23,354 nt of DNA, from assembly GCA_002788475.1 (NCBI GenBank), contig PFRK01000010.1, forward strand, positions 1-23,354, given 5' to 3'. The notes below the pieces were generated by a model. It was not told where the DNA came from. It ran no database searches and saw nothing but the letters and a program-made list of their open reading frames with translations. This document shows, in pieces, positions 1-5,643 of the stretch. Origin of the DNA: Candidatus Nomurabacteria bacterium CG_4_9_14_0_2_um_filter_32_10 (GTDB lineage: Bacteria; Patescibacteriota; Minisyncoccia; Phycocordibacterales; UBA9973). The position numbers and the translations under genes were made by a program. Each line of letters opens with the position of its first letter. Within the stretch, counting starts at the first letter, position 1.

Positions 1-373
1 TGAATACTTTTTTTGTCGCCCAATAATTAGGTAGGGAAAGGATAGGTATAAGTATTAATTTTGACCAAAGATATTGTATTCTTATTATATCTGTTAGTAA
101 ATACATTAAAGAAGTATTTACTAAAAAATAAGATACAATAACTAAAAAATACCAAGCTAACTCCCTTTTTGTTCTTTCTCTTTCTTTGTCTTGGAATGTC
201 CAAAACTTGTGGACATAAAAGCTTATGAAATAATTAGCTATTTCTCCAGCTAAAGAAGAAAAAATATACCATATCCCAAAAAAATTAGTTAAAGTAAATA
301 GGACACAAAATCCTATAAATACTCCAAAAAATCCTAAAAAAGAAAATTTAATAAATTCTACTATTTTTTTCAA
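1..373 (-). CDS. GtrA-like membrane protein, 3' end cut by window edge
   Basis: An open frame of 124 codons runs off the left edge with no stop. I translated it by hand from a TTG at 373. That start overlaps the TGA of the preceding gene (TTGA) and has a good ribosome site (GGAGGAGG, 4 nt spacing). The protein begins KKIVEFIKFSFLGFFGVF and has several hydrophobic segments. A KFWTFQD motif follows the second one, as in the GtrA/DPMS-type small membrane proteins, which are thought to move polyprenyl-linked sugars or assist cell-surface glycosylation. Family membership is inferred from the membrane pattern and the K-x-W-x-F motif. The substrate is unknown, and the C-terminus lies outside the window. 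Confidence 0.7.
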   Translation of the reverse strand, partial: MKKIVEFIKFSFLGFFGVFIGFCVLFTLTNFFGIWYIFSSLAGEIANYFISFYVHKFWTFQDKERERTKRELAWYFLVIVSYFLVNTSLMYLLTDIIRIQYLWSKLILIPILSLPNYWATKKVF

Positions 374-642
374 TTATCCTCCTCCTTTTTTGGTTTTTTA
401 TTCATTAATTTTTTAAAAATAAAATAAAAACCAATAAAAAAAATTATAGTAATTATTATTGTTATTCTTGATAATTCATCTAGAATAGAATAACTTCCCC
501 AAAAGCAAAAAATTAAAATTGCCATTAAAACAAAAAAAACTTTTTGTTTTAAATAAAGAATAATAATTTCTTTCATCTTATGGTTAACAATGCTTACTTT
601 TTTGTTAACCTTAAGAATATCAATATTCTTATTATATTCCAT
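370..642 (-). CDS. Small two-TM membrane protein, unknown function
   Basis: This is 90 aa from an ATG at 642, which has GAAAGG 8 nt upstream. A longer frame to 672 exists but has a poorer start. The N-terminus is charged (MEYNKNIDILKVNKK), then two hydrophobic helices (about residues 35-52 and 59-78) are separated by a short acidic turn. The tail is Lys/Glu-rich. I recognise no family. It overlaps the GtrA-like gene by 4 nt, so the two are probably translationally coupled and may share a cell-surface role. A strong promoter with a palindromic spacer lies just upstream. Confidence 0.6.
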   Translation of the reverse strand: MEYNKNIDILKVNKKVSIVNHKMKEIIILYLKQKVFFVLMAILIFCFWGSYSILDELSRITIIITIIFFIGFYFIFKKLMNKKPKKEEDN

Positions 643-688
643 TTTGTTTTCCTTTCTTTTATTAAATAACAAAACTTTATTTGAATAT

Positions 689-718
689 ATTATAGCATTT
701 TAAAATGCTATTTGTCAA
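689..718 (-). promoter_or_regulatory. Sigma-70-type promoter with palindromic spacer
   Basis: Read on the minus strand, TTGACA (713-718) is followed by 18 nt and TATAAT (689-694). Both hexamers match the consensus perfectly. The spacer is occupied by a perfect 20-bp palindrome (692-711, half site ATAGCATTTT), which also runs into the -10 box. That is where a dimeric repressor would bind. It drives the small membrane protein and GtrA-like genes. Confidence 0.75.
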
Positions 719-743
719 ATCAGTATTTTTTGTTAATTAGTCT

Positions 744-1739
744 CTATTTAGTGTGTAAGTGAAGATAAATATCTTCTAATGCCCGAATAGCATCACCTGC
801 AGCAATGTTGTTTTGATGATATAAAACATCTGTACAATCTCCAGCAGCCCAAATGCCTTCCACTTCTGTCTTTTGATTTAGTGGATTCATTTTAATACGT
901 CCTATTTTATCTAATGGAACTATATCTTTTACAAAACTAGTGTTTGGAATTTGTCCGATTTCAACAAAAATACCTGAAACTTTTAACTCTATTTCTGACC
1001 CAGTAGTTTTATTCCCGCCTGCATCGCTATGCGAAGCATTGCGGGCAGGTTTATAAACTATTCCTTCTACAAATTTTTCGCCTTTTATTTCTAGAATATC
1101 AACATTTTTTATTGCTTTTATTTTTTCATTTTTTAAAACTTTATCTATTGTAATTTGGTCAGCTTTAAAATCCTCACTTCTATGTAAAATTGTCACAGAT
1201 TTACAATAGGCGAGTAATTGAGCAGCAGTTTCAAAAGCAGCATTACCTCCACCGATGACTGCTACATCCATATCAGCAAAAATTGGACCATCACAAGAAG
1301 CACAATAGGTGAGTCCTTTGTGTTCTAGTTTGTCTGCATTTTTTGCTTCTAATTTTCTGCGACCACTACCTGTGGTTATTAAAATTGTTTTAGTTGAAAA
1401 TTCTTCTCCGTTGTTTGTTTTTATTTTAAACAAACCTTTTTTCTCTTCGGCAAACTCAGGACTTTCGGCTTTTAAAATTGCATTAACCATAACGCCTTCC
1501 TTAACTTCTAGAGTTTGCCCAGTTCCTGTATTAGCAAGTACATGTTTTTTAAATCCTTCAGCGAGTTCTGATCCAGAGATGGAAGGAGTACCAATCCAGT
1601 TAAAAATTTGTTCAGATACGACAGATTGGCCACCCCATTCGGATGTTATAAATAAAGTTTTAAGTCTTTTACGAGAAGCATATACAGCAGCAGCTGCTCC
1701 TGCAGGCCCTCCTCCAATAATTATTAAGTCGTAAGTCAT
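744..1739 (-). CDS. trxB: Thioredoxin reductase (FAD/NADPH)
   Basis: This 331-aa flavoprotein should transfer electrons from NADPH through FAD and a redox disulfide to thioredoxin in the cytoplasm. An N-terminal FAD motif (LIIIGGGPAGAAAAVYASR, 5-23) is followed by the redox-active CASC at 146-149, the NADPH-binding VIGGGNAAFETA (161-172), and a C-terminal FAD-contact region ending WAAGDCTD. The length fits the family. Residues 231-242 (PARNASHSDAGG) are an extra loop with no counterpart in typical TrxB. They are encoded exactly by a 36-bp GC-rich palindromic repeat, described separately. The start codon sits about 7 nt after a TATAAT box, which suggests a leaderless transcript. FtsZ is encoded upstream on the same strand, across a hairpin element. 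Confidence 0.95.
   Translation of the reverse strand: MTYDLIIIGGGPAGAAAAVYASRKRLKTLFITSEWGGQSVVSEQIFNWIGTPSISGSELAEGFKKHVLANTGTGQTLEVKEGVMVNAILKAESPEFAEEKKGLFKIKTNNGEEFSTKTILITTGSGRRKLEAKNADKLEHKGLTYCASCDGPIFADMDVAVIGGGNAAFETAAQLLAYCKSVTILHRSEDFKADQITIDKVLKNEKIKAIKNVDILEIKGEKFVEGIVYKPARNASHSDAGGNKTTGSEIELKVSGIFVEIGQIPNTSFVKDIVPLDKIGRIKMNPLNQKTEVEGIWAAGDCTDVLYHQNNIAAGDAIRALEDIYLHLHTK
1014..1049 (-). repeat. 36-bp palindromic element inserted in frame in trxB
   Basis: On the coding (minus) strand it reads CCTGCCCGC-N18-GCAGGCGGG. In RNA the arms can pair 8 of 9 positions, counting one G-U. The 18-nt middle contains its own TCGC-ATA-GCGA hairpin. It is exactly 12 codons and adds PAR-x6-AGG to TrxB. 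The same arms, spacing and reading frame occur in rsmH at 10658-10693 with a different middle. It stands out as GC-rich in an AT-rich gene. Confidence 0.8.
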
Positions 1740-1745
1740 TTGATT

Positions 1746-1774
1746 ATTATATCATAATAGCGAAATTCCTTAAA
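1746..1774 (-). promoter_or_regulatory. Probable trxB promoter (leaderless)
   Basis: On the minus strand, TTTAAG (1769-1774), a 17-nt spacer and a perfect TATAAT (1746-1751) are visible. The expected start of transcription falls at or next to the A of the trxB ATG (1739), and there is no Shine-Dalgarno. The -35 is weak (TTTAAG against TTGACA) and lies inside the left arm of the neighbouring hairpin element. Confidence 0.5.
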
Positions 1775-1839
1775 ATTTTTTATCTCCGAGGGTCCCAACC
1801 AGTAATCTGGGAAGGGCGCAGGAGTAAAAAATTCTAAGG
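1768..1839. repeat. Inverted-repeat (MITE-like) element between ftsZ and trxB
   Basis: Arms at 1768-1787 and 1821-1839 are inverted copies with one mismatch and one indel (minus-strand core AATTTTTTACTCC). The loop carries a second small hairpin (TCCC/GGGA). It fills nearly the whole ftsZ-trxB gap. No T-run of terminator type follows it, so I call it a repeat element, though it could also attenuate read-through. Confidence 0.6.
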
Positions 1840-1850
1840 GATGGAGCGTA

Positions 1851-3047
1851 TTAATTTTTTTTGCGTCTTAGAAATGCTGGAATAGCACTCCAGTCTTCTG
1901 CATCATCATCTATTATTATTTCTTCTGGAATATCTGCTTTTCTTTCCATTTTTTTACCGAAATCAATGTTATTTTTATTTGAATTTTGTATCGTGTTGTG
2001 AATTTCTTTTACTACCTTTTCTGCATTTTCTTCTTTTAAAATTGTTTGATTTAAAATATTAGTTCCACTGAAAAGATTTTTATGAGGTACATCATTAGTA
2101 AAACTTGTAGCTATAACCGTAACTTTTAATTCACCTTTCTTTAATTTATCATCTTTAATAGTACCAAAAATTACTTTTGCATCTTTATCTATAGATTCTG
2201 TAATTATTTTAGCTGCTTCTTGTATTTCATGTATTGTTATGTCATCTCCACCAGATATAGCAAATAATACTCCTTTTGCACCATTTATTGATACTTCTAA
2301 TAGTGGAGAATTAATAGCTTGGAGTGCTGCTTTTGAAGCACGACCATCTCCTGATGCTAATCCTATTCCCATAAGAGCACTTCCTGCATCTGACATAATA
2401 GCTCTTATATCTGCAAAGTCTACATTGATGATACCAGGTGTAGTTATAAGATCTGATATTCCTTCAACTGCTTGGCGTAATACATTATCACAACGAGCAA
2501 AAGCATCTTTAAAGTTTGTAGTTTTGTCAGAAAGTTGTATTAATTTATCATTTGGAATAATTATAATAGCATCTACTTCTTTTGCTAATTCTTCGATTCC
2601 TTTTTCAGCGATTTTCATTCTATGATTACCTTCAAAAAAGAAAGGTTTAGTAACTACAGCGACAGTTAATATTCCTTGTTCTTTTGCTGCTCGAGCAACA
2701 ATAGGTGCTGCGCCTGTACCTGTTCCTCCACCCATTCCACATGCTACAAATATCATATCAGCTCCTTTGATAGTATCTTGGATTTCTGATTTTGTTTCTT
2801 CAGCAGCTTTTTTTCCTATCTCTGGATTCATTCCAGCACCAAGACCTTTAGTAAGGTTTTTTCCGATATGGATTTTTTTCTCAGCTAAAGAATGATGTAA
2901 GTCCTGGGTATCAGTATTCATACAAATAAATGACACACCTTTAACTTTAGAATTAATCATGTGATTAATAGCATTTTTACCGGATCCTCCTATTCCGATG
3001 ACCATAATGCGAGCAAAACTTTGTATTTCAGGGTTTAATTTAGGCAT
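1851..3047 (-). CDS. ftsZ: Cell division GTPase FtsZ
   Basis: FtsZ is the tubulin-like GTPase that polymerises into the cytokinetic ring. The 398-aa protein shows the N-terminal nucleotide-binding start (IMVIGIGGSGKNAINHM, 14-30) and the tubulin signature GGGTGTG at 106-112. The T7/synergy region includes NVDFADIR. A variable linker and a conserved C-terminal peptide (IPAFLRRKKN) follow; the latter normally binds FtsA. The length is usual for bacteria. It lies downstream of ftsA on the same strand, but across a 212-nt gap filled with period-7 repeats. No clear Shine-Dalgarno precedes the ATG. An inverted repeat at 3135-3150 could be a regulatory site. The assignment is secure. Confidence 0.98.
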   Translation of the reverse strand: MPKLNPEIQSFARIMVIGIGGSGKNAINHMINSKVKGVSFICMNTDTQDLHHSLAEKKIHIGKNLTKGLGAGMNPEIGKKAAEETKSEIQDTIKGADMIFVACGMGGGTGTGAAPIVARAAKEQGILTVAVVTKPFFFEGNHRMKIAEKGIEELAKEVDAIIIIPNDKLIQLSDKTTNFKDAFARCDNVLRQAVEGISDLITTPGIINVDFADIRAIMSDAGSALMGIGLASGDGRASKAALQAINSPLLEVSINGAKGVLFAISGGDDITIHEIQEAAKIITESIDKDAKVIFGTIKDDKLKKGELKVTVIATSFTNDVPHKNLFSGTNILNQTILKEENAEKVVKEIHNTIQNSNKNNIDFGKKMERKADIPEEIIIDDDAEDWSAIPAFLRRKKN

Positions 3048-3054
3048 AATAAAT

Positions 3055-3110
3055 TAGGTTCTAGGTTCTAGGTGTTAGTTTCTAGGTTTTAACCTATAGG
3101 GGCTAAGCAC
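3055..3110 (+). repeat. Period-7 stop-codon array (8 units)
   Basis: Eight consecutive 7-nt units run without a phase break: TAGGTTC, TAGGTTC, TAGGTGT, TAGTTTC, TAGGTTT, TAACCTA, TAGGGGC, TAAGCAC. Every unit begins with TAG or TAA. Many junctions form CTAG, which also reads TAG on the other strand. It sits directly upstream of ftsZ. Confidence 0.85.
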
Positions 3111-3134
3111 GATGAACCAATTTAATTAATAAAG

Positions 3135-3150
3135 TTATATGTCCATATAA
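3135..3150. promoter_or_regulatory. Inverted repeat upstream of ftsZ
   Basis: TTATATG-TC-CATATAA forms a 7-bp inverted repeat in the ftsA-ftsZ gap, overlapping a TATTAT-like -10 sequence on the minus strand. It could be an operator or part of the ftsZ promoter. It is AT-rich, so chance is possible. Confidence 0.3.
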
Positions 3151-3184
3151 TAGCAGAAAATTTTATTTTGGCTAGTGCCGAAAT

Positions 3185-3262
3185 TAATTTCTAGTTTCTA
3201 GGTTTTAGTCGCTATTTTATTTTTTTCTAGCACCTAGTCCATAGTTTCTAGCACCTAATCTA
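3185..3262 (+). repeat. Period-7 stop-codon arrays overlapping the ftsA 3' end
   Basis: There are two blocks. Block one (3185-3219) reads TAATTTC, TAGTTTC, TAGGTTT, TAGTCGC, TATTTTA. Block two (3228-3262) reads TAGCACC, TAGTCCA, TAGTTTC, TAGCACC, TAATCTA. The ftsA stop (minus-strand TAG, 3260-3262) lies in the last unit. The blocks are offset by a short T-run. Confidence 0.85.
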
Positions 3263-4423
3263 GGGCATTAATTGTTTAATATTTGATTTTATTATTCTTT
3301 TCAGATTTTTCCAAAAAATTTGGAATGGGTTTTCAGGATAAAAATTATTATCATCGGGAGACATTATAAGACCAAGAACAGTAAACCAAGAAGGATCACG
3401 AAGTTTGGTTTTTATATTACCAAAGATTTCTGTTGAACCTATTTTAGAAGGAAGTTTGAGAGCAGTTTTTGAAAATTCTTCAAGAGAAGTTATATTAGCA
3501 CCTCCACCAATAAAAACAATTCCTGCTGGCAACAATTCATTTCTTTTTATTTTTTTAAAATGATTTTCTATTAACTCAAAAATATCAGAGAGACGTGCTT
3601 CAATAATTTCATCTAATTTTTTCTTTGAAAATTCTTCTGTCATACTTCCTAATTTAAGACGTTCCGAATTTTCAAGTGAAACTTTCATTCCGAGAGCGAT
3701 ATCGTTTGTAATATCTGCTCCACCGATAGAAAATGTATGAAGCGATACAAGTGTCCCATTTTCATATACAGAAAGAGAAACTGTTTCAGATCCTATGTTG
3801 ACTAATGCCCCTCCTACTATTTTTTGTTTTTCAGATAGGGCAATATAGCTTCCTGCTTCTACTCCAGTGATGATATCTATTGGTTCTATCCCAGCTGAAG
3901 TTATGACCTCCAGTAGATCTTCAAAATGCGAGAGGGAACAAGTGACAAAAAGGGCTTTCATTTCAAGCTTAGTTCCTTGCATACCTTCTGGCCTACCTAA
4001 TACTTCTTTTCCATCAAGTTTAAAAGAAAGAGGAAATATTTTTATTATTTTTTTATTATTTAGATTTATATTATCTTCACAATCTTGTAGTGCTTTGTTT
4101 ACATCTAGATTGGTTACTTCACCGTCAGCTTTAGAAATGATTCCCGTGCCGTTACTTATATCTCCACGTAAAGTGACACCACCGATTGAAATAAAAGCAT
4201 GTTTTATTTTCATACCTGAACTTTTTTCAGCGGCAGATATTGCATCCTTTAGAGAAGTTACTGCTTCTTCAATATTAACAACATATCCATGTCGGACACC
4301 TTTTGTTTCACTTTCTCCAATACCAATAATTTTAGGATTTTTTTCTCCTTTTATAAATTCTCCTACCACGACTCTCGTCGTGGTAGACCCCATGTCTATT
4401 CCTATAGAAATATTTCTGATCAT
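3260..4423 (-). CDS. ftsA: Cell division protein FtsA (actin-like membrane anchor of FtsZ)
   Basis: FtsA is an actin-fold ATPase that tethers FtsZ to the membrane and recruits later division proteins. The 387-aa sequence starts SIGIDMGSTTTRVVVGEF (phosphate-1 loop). It contains the 1C-type insert region (HAFISIGGVTLRG), the phosphate-2 region (GGALVNIGSETVSLSVYENG) and the adenosine-binding IVFIGGGANI. The C-terminus (FWKNLKRIIKSNIKQLMP) looks like the amphipathic membrane-targeting helix. It is transcribed after ybeY, and its ATG abuts a CCCGTACTAAAT-type inverted repeat. Its stop codon lies inside a period-7 array. FtsZ downstream is its partner. Confidence 0.95.
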   Translation of the reverse strand: MIRNISIGIDMGSTTTRVVVGEFIKGEKNPKIIGIGESETKGVRHGYVVNIEEAVTSLKDAISAAEKSSGMKIKHAFISIGGVTLRGDISNGTGIISKADGEVTNLDVNKALQDCEDNINLNNKKIIKIFPLSFKLDGKEVLGRPEGMQGTKLEMKALFVTCSLSHFEDLLEVITSAGIEPIDIITGVEAGSYIALSEKQKIVGGALVNIGSETVSLSVYENGTLVSLHTFSIGGADITNDIALGMKVSLENSERLKLGSMTEEFSKKKLDEIIEARLSDIFELIENHFKKIKRNELLPAGIVFIGGGANITSLEEFSKTALKLPSKIGSTEIFGNIKTKLRDPSWFTVLGLIMSPDDNNFYPENPFQIFWKNLKRIIKSNIKQLMP

Positions 4424-4496
4424 CCCAGTACTAAAATTTTAAATTCTAATTCTAATACTTTTTATTATATCACTAAATTTAAAATTTAGTACGGGA
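4423..4496. repeat. Inverted-repeat element joining ybeY end and ftsA start
   Basis: Arms at 4423-4444 and 4477-4496 are inverted copies differing by two single-base indels (core TCCCGTACTAAATTTTAAAT). The right arm holds an inner 9-bp palindrome (4472-4490) and encodes the last residues of YbeY (SRTKF) and its stop. The left arm touches the ftsA ATG. The outer motif recurs at the rsmH-ftsL junction (10882-10998). Confidence 0.65.
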
Positions 4497-4811
4497 CAAG
4501 TATTTTTCTTCTGCTTTTTCCATTTTTTTACCATGTTCCATTCCTTTCAAATGCAACATTCCGTGGATAACTAAAAATCCCACTAATTGAGGCAATGTCC
4601 TGCCAAACTTTTTTAGCTCTTTTTTCATTACACTTTTGCACAAGACTATTTCTCCAACATCTTTATATAAAGCGAAAGAGAGAACATTGGTTGGTTTATC
4701 TATGTTTCTATATTTCTTATTTATTTCCCTAGATTTTTTTTCACTCACAAAAGCAATAGACAAAGAATATTCTTTACCCAAGATATCCTGCTTTATCTTT
4801 TCAAATTCCAT
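4479..4811 (-). CDS. ybeY: Endoribonuclease YbeY (rRNA maturation)
   Basis: YbeY is a metal-dependent RNase involved in 16S rRNA 3'-end processing and ribosome quality control. This 110-aa version has the three-histidine signature in HGMLHLKGMEHG (H83, H87, H93) and the upstream conserved TNVLSFAL segment (41-48). It is shorter than the usual 150 or so residues, mainly at the N-terminus. It starts 1 nt after the rpsU stop, so the two are co-transcribed and probably coupled, a sensible pairing of ribosomal functions. The C-terminal SRTKF and stop come from a palindromic repeat. Confidence 0.9.
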   Translation of the reverse strand: MEFEKIKQDILGKEYSLSIAFVSEKKSREINKKYRNIDKPTNVLSFALYKDVGEIVLCKSVMKKELKKFGRTLPQLVGFLVIHGMLHLKGMEHGKKMEKAEEKYLSRTKF

Positions 4812-4812
4812 T

Positions 4813-5040
4813 TTACTTTATTTTACCAAGTTTGCGGAGTTTTTCTATTTCTTTTCTTCTTCCGATTCGTTTTAAAGTTCCTTTTTTAACTGTAAGTTTT
4901 GATTCTTTTCTTTTATTATAACGAGAGCCTTTGATTTTTTGTATTACATTTGATTCCTGAATTTTACGAGAAAAACGACGTAAAACACTTGTGTTATTTT
5001 CATTTGCGTTTTTATTTACTTCAATTATTGTTTTTGCCAT
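4813..5040 (-). CDS. rpsU: Small ribosomal subunit protein bS21
   Basis: Translation from the ATG at 5040 gives 75 aa beginning MAKTIIEVNKNANENN. The core SVLRRFSRKIQESNVIQKIK and the following Arg/Lys-rich tail match bS21, which binds the 30S subunit near the anti-Shine-Dalgarno and helps initiation. The frame remains open upstream to 5106, but that part is hydrophobic and crosses the greA promoter, so I reject it. A TATGAT box (5053-5058) lies just upstream, so the leader would be only a few nucleotides. It is followed by ybeY with a 1-nt gap. Confidence 0.88.
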   Translation of the reverse strand: MAKTIIEVNKNANENNTSVLRRFSRKIQESNVIQKIKGSRYNKRKESKLTVKKGTLKRIGRRKEIEKLRKLGKIK

Positions 5041-5061
5041 ACATAATAGAGTATCATATAC

Positions 5062-5090
5062 TAGACTTTTTTGCAAAAAAAAGTTAAGAT
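5062..5090 (+). promoter_or_regulatory. Probable greA promoter (leaderless)
   Basis: TAGACT (5062-5067), a 17-nt spacer and TAAGAT (5085-5090) precede the greA ATG (5098) by 7 nt, placing transcription start at the start codon. Each box matches consensus at four of six positions. It is divergent from rpsU. Confidence 0.45.
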
Positions 5091-5097
5091 AGAAATC

Positions 5098-5568
5098 ATG
5101 AAACAATCAGCTAATTACATAACGGAAGAGAAAAAAAAGGCGTTAGAAATTGAATTAAAAGAATTAAAAGGTCCAAAAAGGAAAGAAATTTTAGAGAATT
5201 TAGCATATGCAAAATCTTTGGGTGACTTATCTGAAAATGCAGAATATCATCAAACTCGTGAAGATCAAGGCAAACTTGAAGAACGTATTGCTAAAATAGA
5301 ACAAATTTTACAATCTTCAGAAGTAGTAGTATCTGGTGGTGGGGGTGATGTGATTGAAATTGGTTCGAAGGTTCTTGTTTTAAAAGACGGAGAAAAAATT
5401 GAAAAAACTTATCAGATTGTAGGTTCTGAAGAAGCTGATATGACATTAGGTAAAATTTCTAACAGATCACCTTTTGGTGAAGCACTTTTTGGGAAGAAAA
5501 AAGGGGATGACGTTTCTTTCAAAACTCCAAATGGTATGGTCAATTATAAAATCATAAATGTTTCTTAA
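5098..5568 (+). CDS. greA: Transcript cleavage factor GreA
   Basis: GreA enters the RNA polymerase secondary channel and stimulates cleavage of backtracked transcripts. The 156-aa protein from the ATG at 5098 matches the family length. It has an N-terminal coiled coil (YITEEKKKALEIELKELKG) and the conserved tip region DLSENAEYHQTREDQGKLEERI with its acidic residues. The C-terminal FKBP-like domain contains ISNRSPFGEALFGKKKGD. An upstream ATG (5071) would add nine Lys-rich residues and overlap the -10 box, so I prefer 5098. The stop is followed immediately by a CCGCC-bounded palindromic element, then lysS. Confidence 0.95.
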   Translation: MKQSANYITEEKKKALEIELKELKGPKRKEILENLAYAKSLGDLSENAEYHQTREDQGKLEERIAKIEQILQSSEVVVSGGGGDVIEIGSKVLVLKDGEKIEKTYQIVGSEEADMTLGKISNRSPFGEALFGKKKGDDVSFKTPNGMVNYKIINVS

Positions 5569-5633
5569 TCCGCCAAAATTTTTTACAAGAATATATCTGA
5601 GTTATAATAAAAAATTAAGAAAATTTAGGCGGA
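5569..5633. repeat. CCGCC...GGCGG inverted-repeat element between greA and lysS
   Basis: Arms TCCGCCAAAATTTT (5569-5582) and AAAATTTAGGCGGA (5620-5633) form an inverted repeat with one mismatch. It begins at the first base after the greA stop and ends 10 nt before lysS. The putative lysS -10 box lies between the arms. A shorter relative with the same ends (CCGCCAAAAT ... ATTTAGGCGG) overlaps the end of rmuC at 21268-21294. Confidence 0.65.
5582..5608 (+). promoter_or_regulatory. Possible lysS promoter
   Basis: TTTACA (5582-5587), a short 15-nt spacer and a perfect TATAAT (5603-5608) lie inside the inverted-repeat element upstream of lysS. The short spacer lowers confidence. Confidence 0.4.
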
Positions 5634-5643
5634 TAAAATATAT

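Noticed and set aside
692..711. 20-bp palindrome as a trxB terminator
   Set aside because: The stem is AT-rich and is not followed by a T-run; it fits exactly between -35 and -10 boxes, so an operator is the better reading.
3055..3262. CRISPR array
   Set aside because: The units are 7 nt with no spacers and no cas genes are near; these are degenerate tandem repeats.
3867..4442. Plus-strand ORF of 191 aa opposite ftsA
   Set aside because: It is an antisense shadow of ftsA; its low-complexity Ser/Pro/Ile composition is typical of reversed coding sequence.
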